DNA of 64,000 bases, from the NCBI GenBank assembly GCA_013399875.1, contig VXAZ01006390.1, forward strand, positions 124,001-188,000, in the 5' to 3' direction. Position 1 is the first letter of the stretch. Each line of letters begins with the position of its first letter. Of this stretch, positions 1 through 12,726 are shown one piece after another. This DNA comes from Gymnorhina tibicen (lineage: Eukaryota > Chordata > Aves > Passeriformes > Artamidae). Both the position numbers and the translations under genes were made by a program. Under the pieces are notes generated by a model. That model did not search any database. It was given only the letters and a program-made list of their open reading frames with translations, and had not been told where the DNA came from.

Positions 1-209
1 AATTCAGAGAATCAAAGGTCAAGTGCTCTGCTTTGTACATAAAATAAGACAGCTAATTTCTTCATTCTTTTTTTCCTAGTTAGACAGCAAGCTAAATAGT
101 GGGTACAATTTTCCTGGAATTAATTTTTCATTTACAAACCAGAATACAAGTCCTCTCTACTACAGTGTGAATATATTAATAGTTTGAGGCCAAATATCAT
201 ATTATCATA

Positions 210-735
210 AATCATAGAATCATTGGGGCTGGACGGAGACTTGAAGATCATTTAGTTCCAACCCCCCTTCCACTAGACCAGGTTGCTCAGAGCCACATCC
301 AACCTGGCCTTGAACACTGCCAGGGATGGGGCATCCATAACATCTCTGGACAACCTGTGTCAGTGTCTCACCACCCTCACAGTACAGAATTTCTTCCTGA
401 TACCTAATCTAAACCTGCCTCTTTCTGTTTGAAGCCATTTCCCTTTGTTCTGTCACTACATGTCTCCTGTTGACACCCTTTAGGTACTGGGAGATGCTAC
501 AAGGCCTTCCCTTCAGCCTTCTCTTCTCCAGGCTGAACAACCCCAATCCTCTCAGCCTGTCCTCATAGGAGAGGTGCTCCATTCCCCTGATCATCTTCAT
601 GGCCCTCACCTGTACTCACTTCAACAGCTCAATGTCCTTCTTATGTTGGGGACAACAGAGCTGGATGCAGCACTCCAGATCGGGTCTCATGAGAGCAGAG
701 TAGAGAGAATCCTCTCCGTTGACCTGCTGGTCATA
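210..735 (-). mobile_element. CR1 LINE, 5'-truncated, 3' part
   Basis: A 5'-truncated CR1 non-LTR retrotransposon lies in reverse orientation. Its 3' end is at the left, where the plus strand reads ATCATAGAATCATTGG, the reverse of the usual CR1 tail. The plus strand then shows the usual CR1 blocks about the damaged-site consensus: CAACCTGGCCTTGAACACTG, GGGATGGGGCATCC and GACCTGCTGGTC near the 5' break. The minus-strand frame at 409-609 contains HLSYEDRLRGLGLFSLEKRR, the C-terminal end of CR1 ORF2, so the copy covers only the ORF2 tail and the 3' UTR. It cannot encode a working enzyme. The ends are set by eye and may be off by about 10 bp. Confidence 0.93.
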
Positions 736-3700
736 TCACATCTCCAGAAACATCAGTGACAGCTCTTCAGAAGAGCTAATTCCTAAAGGAGTTCATTTCA
801 TATTCATCCACTGGGAATGGATGTGCAGTGACACAAGGCTGCATGGCTAAGAATTTTTGAATTGAAATATGGTAGGGCAAGGGATAGCTCATGGGGATGA
901 AATTCTGAGGATTTGAGTTTCTCTAGCTGTAAAAGCCAAAAAATGTCACTGGTCTTCTCAGGAAAACATTTTGAGATAAAAGCAACCTGATAGCATTATA
1001 GGAGAAAAACCAATTTGGAATCAGGAAATTGCCATACTTCAGTGGATACTCCATCAATATAAATATCCATTGGCTACTGGAAAGCTGCCTTTAAATAAAT
1101 GGAAATAACACATTTTTGCAGTATTTTAAGGGAAAAAGAATCTCCTTTTTACCAAATGGCCTTACTCCTTATATGAGCCTAGGGGATTTCTACAGCTTTC
1201 AGCATCATAGCATCTGAGTGAAGGATTATATTTATAATCATAAACACAAAGAACCCCACAAATGCCACTCTACTTCACACTCAGGACTTCACAGACATAA
1301 CAAGAAGAGAGCTCCAAATACCGCTGGAAATGACTATACTCATTCTAGCTATTTCAGTGGCCTTCAGATCAGACCATAGAGGCACAGGCTGCTTGAGCTG
1401 AAGCACATTCCTCTTTTGTTACACTATTGTTTGATCCTCACATTGAACTGACATTCCTTTATGCCTCACATGATGGTATAAATAAAAAAAATCTCAGTGT
1501 AGCGCTATTGTTGCCATATGTGACTTATAGATGCTGGTAGTTCCAATAAGAGTGGGCAGAAAAAGGGTTAATGACCTGCAGGGAAGCACCTGAAGGTGCC
1601 TCCAGCCACACAGGCATCTGCCTTTCAACCCATCAGGGGTAGTCACAGCAGAAGGATTGGGTACTAAACAGACACAGAGACTGAAATATTAGACTTCTTA
1701 AAGCCATATTCATTAGCAGTCACTTCTGTGGATTTTCAGAGTATTTTGGATGCCAGATATAAAAATACAGCAAATTTTCTGCTCATGTAAAGCCACTAGA
1801 TTTTTTTAAGTACAAAAATAGCAGCATTGATATTTACATAGCAGGAAAAAGCCGTGTTGTTTTCTACAGCTAACAAAGGGGAAATAAATAGTCCATGAAT
1901 AGCAACCAAATTTCCAGATTTAAAGAGGATTTTGGCCACTTCATATATGAAGGATACATGCAGGAGATTCACACACTCGTGGCTGGGTGTCTAAATCAGC
2001 CTGAGTTATTGCAAATGATTCCTAGTAGGAGGGTACCCAAATGCAGTGTAGTGAACGGCATTATTTATTTGAACTGAAGTATGCTGGGTACCTGTCCCAT
2101 CTCCTCAAGTTCCCACCTGCTTGCACTTGTGAGCTCTATCAACACCACTCTGTCACTTGCTTTGCTGTACTTAGTCAAGTGGCATTTCATCTGTGCCTTT
2201 TTTTCTCATTGTACACCAAATTTTACTCTTACTAACAAAATGCTACTCACTTGACATCAGTGCAGTAACTCCAGTTCAAGAGGAAACAGGCTCTGTTTGC
2301 ACTCACTTTGCTGCTGATTATTTAGACCTCATAAGGGAACTTGGGAAAAGACCAGGCAGCCTATGAGCTCTTAACTTACAGACTATTTTACACTGCATAT
2401 GCCTTTTCTCTGCTTTCAGAACCGTGTTGCTCAAAAAGGCTTGTCAAATTCTAGTGACTTTTGCAGCTTGTGCTCAGGCTGCCTGCATTAGTTCACTGAG
2501 TATGGATTTCCAATACCTCTTTTACATTTTCATGGTTTTTACAATTATACATCTTTTCTATCATCATCTGGAATAGCCAGATGCCAATTTTGTTCTGTCC
2601 TAATTGCTGCTAATGACTTATTGATGTAAGCAATATTGATGATGTTTTCCATCTCTTACTGCCCTAGAGGTATTTATATATGGCTCTTTAATGCAGTATC
2701 AGGAGAAATATTTCTTGGTGAGAGCTAAGGTCTGGCATAGTTTTCTTGATTCTACTTCAGTACGGATTTACTGAATACCTATCGAGATGGTGGAGGTCAA
2801 AATACTCAGAATTACAGGTCCATTCCCTAAGTGTGTTTTTGTTCCTAATGAGTAAGCATGTCACTGCTGAATGTGCTACAAAAACGTTACACAAATAATA
2901 TACCCTACTCTATGCCTACGATGTTCAGTGCTGGGATTCAATATTACTGGCAGCATTATAAATGGGACAAGCACTTTCATGGCCACACGTGGCTCCTGTT
3001 GTACTGCAAAACTCCACCAACATTACAGAATTTTCCATCAGATCAGATAAGAACTGTGTCTGTGATACCTAAAGCCATTCCCGTTCAGGCCCCTGACTTG
3101 GGATTTCTAGAAGGCTGTTATCTTTCACAACAGCGAGTTCCTCAGTGGCAGCTCTACAGAAATTTCCAGAGCTTCTCACTACTTGCTCAGTCTTGTTGCT
3201 GGTGCAACAATCTGTGTGAAAGGTTCTGACTGCAGGATGGTGCCTTGGAAAGCTACAGTACAACTTCTGGAGGATCCAGCACATCACCACAGAAAATCTC
3301 ACTTAGGCTACCTTAGGAAGAATGAATACAGAAAGTAAAGCAAGAATCTGAGGCACTCAGACTAATTAATGCTTGGCTGGACACATGTACCAGGGAACTT
3401 CTGGATTTTTGTTCCAAACCACAGAATAACCTCTGATAATTATCTCAATAAATGCAAAGATGACAGATCAGATAGAACACAATTTTCTGCTCTTAAAAGG
3501 AAGAATATACTTTCTGTTTGCAGCATTTTAATACTTAGGAAGGAGCTATTAAGTGATATTTCATGTTATTGGTATGGCACTGTCTTGTAAAACTGTTTCT
3601 AAATAGTTACCTGTGCTTCTAAAGAACAATGCTGAAAGTAGGTATTAAAAAAGTTAAACTCACTGAGTAGTTAAGACAGAAAGTGGGGTTTTGGCATGCA

Positions 3701-6700
3701 CAATTAGCATTTTTGTCAATTTTGCAAACTTCCATTTTACGCATATTTGTATTAATTTCTGCAATTCAGCACCCCACACAACATATGTTTAACGCAGAAT
3801 TTTTATTTTAGCAAATTTGAGTTTCATTTTTAATTTCTGGGTAATCTTTTTTCTTTTACTTTTGTATTTCATTAAATGCAAACTCTTATAACAGGTTTTT
3901 TCTTCAAGTTATATTTAATGTTTTAATGCTGGTTTAAACAAGGACAGTAGTGGCATCTGTCAGAGAGATGCTGCCAATAAAATTCAGTGCATTTTTTTCA
4001 GCAGAGACTATAAAGAACATCTCTGACTATAATGTCATTCAGAAACATGGTTGTAAAAGAGGCTTATATCTTCCTGTTTGCTCTCACCTTGAGATTTATC
4101 ATGATTGAAGTTAGTGTCAAAAGAAAATTCAAGGTTGTTTTCTTCCAAGCACCTCCTGTAAATTGCAATGAGTAGCAGGAGAGAATTGTTTTTAATAGTG
4201 TAAGGAACGGGAAGGTTAATTTTGGAAGCATTTCAAATATTCTTCTATTGAATATTGTCCCATTCTGTCAAGCATATGGCAGATACTCCTGACTGAAACA
4301 GAAGGGCACAATCAAGTTCAGATTATTTTTAATGCAGTGGTTGGTGCTTAAGCCAATTGTGTTAATAAAAGAACAGGGTAATTATTAAAAAACTGTCCTT
4401 GTATTTGGCCTACAGCTGCTCACTGATGTAAGTCTTCCATAGAAGAGGCACAGTTTAACCTCAAACAGTATAAGGTAAAAAGAGAAAGTTGATCTTTTGT
4501 AGTCCCCTTTGTTCTAGACATGGCATCCACTGAAACATTCCGAGGGGGACTGGTGCCAGCTGATATTTGTATCAGTTGTTGAGCTCTCACAAAGGCATAA
4601 ACACAGCAGTTTCCTCCTTTCAGCATGTTCTGCCTTCCATTTCTGAATTCATTCTTTGTTATAACAGACATATCATGGGTCGGTCTTGTTTGGGATGAAG
4701 ACACCTAAAACTAGGTGTTTGCAAGTAAACATCTACATGTGAGCTCAGTGCCTAAACCACTGCTGTAGTCAGTACCCTCAGGGGAGATTAGGCAGATCCA
4801 GTTGCCAGCCTGGTGAGAGCTGAATCTCTCTACTGACTCTCTCTATGTTCCTCAATCTAATAGTATTTAGGGTTCTATTCAATTAGTAAACACAGGTGCC
4901 CCATGCCATTTCAGATGGACATCCACACAGCTGCCGGATACAGCCATGACCTGCAGGAGACCCATCCACTTCTAGAATTGCAGCTGAAGGCCAAATGAGC
5001 ATCTCAACAAATTCAAAAGGGTATCTTGAAAAGCATTAGGCACCTATGTTTAGGCACCTGAATCAAGATCTTACATTTAGACATCTTAATTTAGAAGTCT
5101 CAGTCTTGAGCTAAATGCCTGCACTGCAAAGGATTTTTGAATCTGTGTTACCTTTAATCACTGAAGAAGTCTGTAAGAATCACATGTTCCTTAGAGGGAG
5201 GTAGGGACTCCTCCTGTAGCACCACATTATGGGGAGGGCCTTTATGGATACTAAATCTTTCCACGTGGAAAGCACTGCTGTTAAGGTTAAGAGGCTAAAG
5301 AAATCCAATCACAGAACTGGAGAATTAGAGTGGCAATATACAGTTTCATCTGCTCATGCAAAGAGAGGATACTGCCTGCTTCTGTTAAACTGGGGATTAG
5401 ATGAAATATCAATGTCACAGTTATTTTAAACAGTCTTAATACTTTTTTCTTTTCAAATTAGATGAATCAGTGGGAAAACTGGTTTTCAGACCACCTTTAG
5501 CAGAATATTGTTAGTGTAATAATTAACAGCTAGCAACCCAGATATTTTTAGTGAATAAAGGTTTACTGGAGCAAAATTAATAAAAATAGAAAATGTCTAT
5601 TCAAATTCCAAACACCCATGGGTTTCTTTTTTTCCATAGGAACTGAGAGATAATTAGCATCTCTGAAAATTAGTTCATTGATTTTGATGGCTACATATGA
5701 TTGAGGTACTTCAGCCTAAATTATTCTATCCTTACTGGTTTCCATAAAATACTACTCTGGAAATAGAAGAAAGACGTCTTGGATTCCTAGAAGTGGCAAG
5801 ATAGACAATTACTCTGATTAATAAACATTTTGGCAGTACAATTCAGTACTTCACCTCTGCTGGGTCGTGGCTCAGATAGACAAGGAAATGCAGGGAATCT
5901 GTTGAAGTTTCAAACCATTCTTACTGCTTTAAGTATCTTCTCATCTTTACACTGATTTCTTCTCCTGAGCTCTGTTTTAAATCTTGGTACATCCCCAAAG
6001 ACAGCGGAACCCAAGTTTCAGCCTGGCTGTGGTTACAGACTTCACCCAGGATCTTTTCTCCACCAGAACTGTGAAGTTGCAATTGAGCAGCTCTCCACTG
6101 GCATGGGTTGTTGAGGTTGTCTTGCCTCAAGTCAGAAATCATACTGGTGGCTTCAGCTTTCTCCACCAGCAAAAGAAAGGAGAAAACAGCAACTACTTCC
6201 TTTACTTAACTCGCTGCTCCATTTGTTTCCCAAGAGTAACCACAGCCTGAATGAGGAGGTCAAGGTGACCAGTTCTCCCACACCAAGGGCACGAAGAACA
6301 GCTGAAGGAAAGGTACCTTTTCTTCCCAGGAGGTTTTGTGGTAGGAGCATTGAAACCAGTATCTCAGCAGTCATCTGTCTCCATGTATAAACTAATTCCC
6401 AGAGGGAGTGACCTCTCTTCTGAGAGTCTCACACACAAGCATGTTTCTCCTTAATGTATGGTGAGCCAATATGTGCATTTATGCCATGTGTGCTGAAAGC
6501 AGTCTGTGTTTGGTAGCAAATCTCCAGTAGGAGTCATGGTTGCTCCATGAAACCGGAAAAGCAAGGTCACACAAAGCCCACTGCCTTCTCTTCCATCTCA
6601 AGAAGATGGAAAGCAGCCAAAGAGATGAGAAACATGTTGTGTGGGAGCGTGCAGCACATTTTCAGGCAATCTTCACAGGTCTCTTGGCCATGGCATGACT

Positions 6701-8160
6701 GATGTGATCTTCATGCACCCACACTGTGGAGCTCTTTTGTTGTCTCAGGAGCACTGTCCACCTTCCACTGTACCTTTTGATAGGGACCTGGTGAACCTGC
6801 TTCATGGTCCTGCTTAGATCTCATCCTTTCAATAGCAAGGATTTGAAACTTCAGATATTTTCAGAGGCCCAAGGGACAGACAGGCTTGGTGCCATTTTGA
6901 TATGAGACCTTAGGAGAAGAGTTACTTCTGGTACATGAGGGGGTGGTGAGACATTTTAAGTAGTCAGATGTATTCCTGTCTTCTTGAACCTGCACAATGA
7001 CATTAGAAGAAAGAGTGTTAGGAGTGCGCTTGAAAGGGAAAGACAAGTTTTTAAAAACTTTCATAGAAAACAGTCCATAAGGAATTCCGAAAGTTAAAAA
7101 GAATTCAGAGGGAAACTGTAGGAAGGATGTGTGACCTGAAGAGAGAAAACCAAAGGAGGTGAACTTACTTGGCTTTTGAAAGCCAAAGAACATTGCAGAG
7201 TGGTTAAAAGTGTCTGTAAAAGAAAGATAGCAGATAACAGCATTGCAGGTCATTCCTTAACAACAATATTGAATGGCTGGAGGCTGAAGTATAAAATAAA
7301 TTGAAGAATTAATTAAACTGCCAGCTAAAATAATTGAAAATAGAGCAATTCCATTTGTTTTCCAGATAAATGACTTTACAAACAAAAAGTTTTCTCTGTG
7401 GAAATGTAGATGTTTTCTATCTCTTTTCAGTACAAATATGCTGTTTGATGCCTTTGTGGTTCAGCTTTTACTAGCATGTTGCCCTGTTTGCATGAAGATT
7501 ACATTTCTCATGATGGTCTGTTACAAAAAGGTCTCATGATGTATATGGCTTCTCAACAAAAAGGGAGAGACAAGTATAACAAAGTATGGAAATTAATCAG
7601 ATTTGATTATGGTGAGTTTGAGCAAATCACACCTCCTGTGTTTGGAGTTGTTTTCAGAAGCATTCTGAGAATCAATTACACTGATTTCAGGATTCAAAAT
7701 AATTAAAGGGGAGGGAAACATTTTCTAAACAGTTCTAGTTAGTAGATGCTAGCTGATTAAGTACATGATTAAGTACTTGTTGCTCAGACCCCTCTTAATC
7801 AAGACTTGATATCTCTTTGAAATATATATTCAGTTAAGAAAAAAACCCTGTGTTTCTTTCATATACATGAAATTCTGGTTGAATATAAATCCATACTCTT
7901 GAAAACTAGGCAAGTAGTCCATCCGACTTTCCTCGAATTAAACTCCAAATAATGGAAAAATGTAGAGTCTAAGAAGCAGAAAACTAGTGCAAAACTTACT
8001 GGATTTTTTTTATATCTACTTATTGATGCCAGCTTTTCTGTCAAATATGCTTCAGTGAATACAATAAAAGAAGTCTGTATGTCTGGTGATATTTCAAAAC
8101 TTCACACAGAAAGAGCATGAGGACAGGTCAGTTGAACTTTATGAAGCACAGGTCAATTTG
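736..8160. other. No gene seen; A+T-rich unique sequence
   Basis: This stretch holds no recognisable gene or interspersed repeat. Open frames are short and scattered on both strands; the longest are 123 codons at 2858-3229 (+) and 130 codons at 6861-7253 (-). Neither has a recognisable domain, a biased composition or supporting splice sites, so I treat both as chance. A perfect-but-one 12-bp tandem duplication sits at 7754-7777. It could be intron or intergenic spacer; the sequence does not decide. Confidence 0.55.
7754..7777. repeat. 12-bp tandem duplication
   Basis: TGATTAAGTACA at 7754-7765 is followed directly by TGATTAAGTACT at 7766-7777. The two units differ only in the last base. This is a small local duplication, probably from replication slippage, with no evidence of function. 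Confidence 0.8.
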
Positions 8161-8215
8161 CAAAATGAAAAAGAAAAAAGAGAAAGAAAGACAATAAAGA
8201 AAAGAAAAAGCAAAG
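8161..8215 (+). repeat. A/G-rich purine tract
   Basis: A run of about 55 bases on the plus strand is almost wholly A and G, made of short AAAAAG and GAAAG units broken by a few C and T. It is low-complexity sequence. Confidence 0.8.
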
Positions 8216-8619
8216 TTCCACAGAGAGAAGGGACCAGCAACAAGGGAGCTGATTAAGTCTTACTTTGCTGAAATTCCTTCCTTTGCACTATTTAGGTGCC
8301 TTCCTCGACTTGGTTCCTAGTAGTGCTCTAGGTAAAAGTTACACAGATGGCAGAAATTTTCTAAAAGAAGAATTCACTGTCATTCCTCCCAGTAATAGAT
8401 GGGAATGTAATATTCATTAAAAAGATTCCAGACTTCAGTCATCCCCTAATGATCATGCAAATTCCCTCATCAATGCATAATAGAACAAAAGAGATCTGTG
8501 CATTAGGAATTACTTCTACCACTTTCTATGGCTTTTCATTAAAATGTCATATTTCAAACAACATTTTGCAGAAGTTACTTATCAGAGTTGCTTATGGGAC
8601 ACATCAGAAAAAGGAGGAA

Positions 8620-8686
8620 ATGGCAGATGCTTCCTGGCAGTTCTGCTTTGTTTTTCTTGGCTTGGCTGGACTTCGATGTGCCACAG
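8620..8686 (+). CDS. Candidate first coding exon with signal peptide (unproven)
   Basis: An ATG at 8620 has a favourable context, with G at -3 and G at +4. It opens a 22-codon frame reading MADASWQFCFVFLGLAGLRC plus two residues. The hydrophobic core (FCFVFLGLAGL) followed by small residues looks like a secretory signal peptide. The frame then meets CACAG/GTAAAA at 8686/8687, a good splice donor, and would end in phase 1, common for signal-peptide exons of secreted and receptor proteins. Upstream in the same frame the sequence stays open with no stop for over 50 codons, which weakens the case for this exact ATG. I found no convincing following exon and do not recognise the protein. A chance hydrophobic ORF is the main alternative. 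Confidence 0.2.
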
Positions 8687-8688
8687 GT

Positions 8689-11600
8689 AAAATCCAGCAT
8701 AAAATATTTATGCTTGGTGTTGAATTTTATTTCTGCAATACAAATGAAATACCAAGACTTCCTTTAGGATGTGGGATGATTTCATGAAAATCCTTGCAGA
8801 CCCATCAGCTAGAAACCAGCAGTAAGATAATCTGTGCTACTTGTGCCCACACTCTCTCTTGAGCAATGACAGCAGGGTATCCTTAGCTGGAGTGCTGGTT
8901 TGTAGGGATTTATCTGTCTTAGGTTGCTTTTCATAATGTTTTCACTCACAATAATACCTATCTCTCAAAAAAAAAAATTTCTTTTGCATCATATGCCTTG
9001 TCATCTACCCATAGTTCTGGACAGTGGTGAGAAAAAGCTGCAGTGAGTGACACTTAAGAAGTAAATGTTGACAGAAAGAATCTCAAGTCAAAGTTAGTCT
9101 GGGAAACTGGGCTGCCAGTAGGAGGGAAGGATAAGAAGGATGGACATCTGAAATTTAGTCCAATTTAGGCTCCTGCTCTGAATTGCTCTCAGGATGCACT
9201 TTCCCTTGATTACCTCGGGAGTCCACAGACTAACCCTGTAACTTAGGTAAGATATCTTAAAACTCCTTGCATTGACCAAGACCTCTTCTTTCAAGTGCAT
9301 TTCAGCTATTACATGCCTGGAATAGCTGTGAGGAAATCATATATGATTGCTGCTTTCCTTCTGCTGGAAAAACCTAAAATTTAATTCACCATGAAATAAG
9401 ACCATGAGCTTAAATGATAGTTAAAATGGCTGTGAAGCTGCTCAAGCTTTGTGAGAACTGAAAAATCCATGAAATGCCTGAAGGAGGATAGTAAAACAGT
9501 AGTCCCCTGATGGTGTGTCCTGGTCAGTGAACCGTGTTCAGGGGTTAGGACAGCATCACTCAGGTCACATCACACTGGGAACAATCCCCCACTTAGGGCT
9601 GACCTGATTGCTGTAAGAAGGTGTCTAGAGCAGTTCAGTGTAAAGCAATAATATTTTTTAGGTGAGAAATGCAATGTAAACCCCTTGACCTTGCTGTGCT
9701 TATCCACCTTGGAGGATAAGAATTTCATTTTCTCTTTGTTTGTAACAGCATGCTGGAAAATAACAAGGCAAGGCTCTGGATTCCTCTCAGGTGATGTTCA
9801 TTTATCAGGTACCAAGTTGCTCTACAAACAATTCAGCTTCTACATAACGGAGAGTCAGTAAGCATTAGATTTTTTGCTAACTTTCTGTCAAAGTATGTGA
9901 GTGCAAGAACATTTCAATATCAGGGCTTTTCTTTATCTGATGATGACACTATTTAAAAGGGAGCAGGGTTGAGGCGAGGAATACAAAGTCATGCTTGAGT
10001 AACTTTAATCATTAAGAACTTGGTCATTTATAATTGGCTAAAAATCCTCCCATGTTTCAGTTGTTAGTTCAATGGATTAACAGCACAAGGACACTGACCT
10101 GCCGTGTCTTTTCAGGAGGAACTTGCTGAGTGGAGATGCAGGAGCATTGAGCTCATTATGCATCCTGGGCAGGAGAGGATCAATCCGACTTCAGAGAGGG
10201 AAGAAGGAGAGCAGAAAATGTGGGAGCATTAATGGAAAGGTGCTTTTTTTTTCTCTTTTTTTGCTATGCTTTCTCTAAAACAAGAAAAAAAGACAGGAAT
10301 CTGTGTTAGGTCTGAAAGTATGACTGCTGTAAAACCAGCTTGTGCCATTTTAAGGGAAAAACATCACTCTAAGAATTACTTTGGCTTGTCAAAAATGTCA
10401 GGGAGAAAAGAGGATACAGCCAAGCAAGCAATGGATTTAAACCATGTCGAAATTGGAACAAAAAGATCACTACAAGAGTTCTTCAAGAAAGGAAATTCTT
10501 TGCTGAGTAAATTATTTACTTCCACTCCTGGTTTCCACCAGTAATGAAAGAAAACTGATTCTCACCATCTTCTTGTTGCAGTTCAGAAAAGGGATAAATT
10601 ATGACAAGGTTTTTTCTGTGGGACACCAACAAGGCTCTTGTGGATCAGCACACTCCTCTTCTCTGGATCAAGAGCTAAAGCTGAGGAAACAGGTGGCTCT
10701 AATCTGGCATTACCATTACAGAGCTCAAAGAAGTCAGGCTGCTTACTGGCTTCCATCAGCTATGGCCCTGTACCAGAGATTAATGACCCTACAGGAATTT
10801 AACCTAGAGAAAGAGTTCAACCAAAGCTCTGCAACTTTAACCCAGTTAGACTGCTGACAATTTTTAGTATATCCATTTGCAGGATCAGACTCCTTAAGCT
10901 AGAGCCAGCTGATGGATCAATTCTTCAATTGGTAAATGCAGTTGTATTAAATTTTTAGAGGACAACTTGACTGCATTTTTCAGAGGGAAAAAGTCCAGCT
11001 GGCTTGTTCTGACAGTGTCAAAATGCTTTTTGTATTTATGTTTCAATTTTATTCAATAAATTAGATATTGTGCATTGTAGGAAACTTATTTCTAATACAT
11101 GGCATTATTATGATGAAAAGTTTTTGTTGTTTTTGACTTATCTGAACTTCTACTGAATGGGAAGTCTCACCATGCTGGCTCTAAGTTTTCATTTAGAATT
11201 GAGAATAATGACAGAGAAGTCACTATTTCCTAGAGATCAACAATAAACCCATGGATTTTCATCCAGGTCTACCACTGACAATGACTGGAGAGAAACTGGG
11301 GACAAAATTGAAAGGGTTTGGAAAAAGTAGGCAACACTCTCAAAGCAATAATATTTATGACATGTTCTTGTTAGTATGATAGCTCATTCTGCTCTGTCAG
11401 ATGCTAGGTTGATAATCTACTGGATAGTTGCTGCCTACTAAAGAATAAATTTTTCTTATCTGGTGTATACAGATGTTTTCATCCCTATTGCCTATTTTAG
11501 GGTTTATAGCTTGTCCTACTGTCTGAGTAATGCCAACATAAATCAAGCCTCAAAGCAAATTCCTTAGTGGAATTCAATTTCAGTACTTTGGCCATCAGTG

Positions 11601-12403
11601 TTCCTGGTGTAGAGTGTGGTGGTGTTCTGCCCTGATGTTGGCATCCAAAAGTTACATAGTCGGGTGTAACTCAGACAAAGCATCATTGTCACAGGAGATA
11701 GATGGGCTCAAAGGATCTACAAAGGTAGACATTTACCACTGACTTCCATTTCATCAGGAAGACTAAGGTAAGTAAATACCAATATGCGATAAAAACAACC
11801 TCTGAAATGTATCGTGTTTTTTGAGGAAAGTACAAACAGCTTTTAAGCAAATGCAAAACTGTTTTCAGGGTGATATTTGGCTGAAGGCTCCTGAACAATG
11901 TCATTGGGTGTCACCCTGAAGATAGGTTTTACTTGGGTACACAGCAAAGTTCCTGCTCTAAGGAAGGAAACTATTTAGATTTACAAAAGACAGGCATTTT
12001 GTACAGCAGAACCATGCCATCACTTAGAGGCTGTTACCATAAAGGACTGTGGATTTATTATTTGAGAGACAAAAATGCTATCTACTGGACTTGGTTTCCT
12101 TAAGTCTATAAACTAGATTCACAGACTTCAAAGCTCTGGGTTCAGCACTTGTACCTTTTTTAATAGATAAAACACGATGACAGAGCTCTGGCCTTCTACT
12201 GAGTCAGAGATTTTCCTGAGGAAAATTTACATGAGGACAGACTGCTTGCACATATCCACCACAGATGGTTTTTTTCTGCTTTTTATGTTGCTGTTACTCA
12301 CAGCATACTTTACACAACACTTATTTTGGTTTTGATGCAAAAGACAGTTTTGGATTTGTTCATGTACAACCGACAGCTTAATCACAACTCACAATTTTCA
12401 ATA
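8689..12403. other. No gene seen; A+T-rich unique sequence
   Basis: No repeat family or known coding domain is visible. Two plus-strand frames at 10266-10544 (92 codons) and 10573-10857 (94 codons) lie close together, and the second follows a splice-acceptor-like TTCTTGTTGCAG. Their translations show no domain, signal or membrane segment, and the first ends at a stop rather than a donor, so I do not call them. An AATAAA at about 11054 has no gene attached to it. Confidence 0.5.
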
Positions 12404-12724
12404 CTCAAAGGACGCTTATAAGAAAGACAGGCACAAACTTTTTAGCAGAGCCTGTTATGCTAGGGCTAGAGATAATGGTTTTAACCTAACAGAGGGACGG
12501 TTCAGACTAGATATAAGGAAGACATTTTTGCAATAAGGATGGTAAAACAGTAGCACAGGTTACCCAGAGAGGTTGTAGAAGCCCCATCCCTGGAAACATT
12601 CTGGGTCAGGCTGGACTGGGCTCTGAGTAACCTGATCTAGCTGAAGATGTCCCTGCTCATTGCAGGAGGGTTGGAGATAGCCTCTGAAGGACCCTTGAGT
12701 TCAAACCATTCTATGATTCTATGA
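12404..12724 (+). mobile_element. CR1 LINE, short 3' fragment
   Basis: This is the 3' end of a CR1 element in forward orientation. It contains the recognisable blocks ACTAGATATAAGGAAGA, GTTACCCAGAGAGGTTGTAG, CCCCATCCCTGGAAACATTC and CCTGCTCATTGCAGG, and ends in ATTCTATGATTCTATGA, the typical CR1 3' terminal repeat. Only the distal end of ORF2 and the 3' UTR remain, and the copy is diverged, with small deletions. Confidence 0.92.
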
Positions 12725-12726
12725 AT

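Noticed and set aside
2858..3229. 123-codon plus-strand ORF
   Set aside because: No recognisable domain; chance open frame.
6861..7253. 130-codon minus-strand ORF
   Set aside because: Phe/Ser-rich with no motif; no promoter or splice context.
10266..10857. Two neighbouring frames, the second after an acceptor-like site
   Set aside because: First frame ends in a stop, not a donor; no domain in either; no phase-consistent exon pair.
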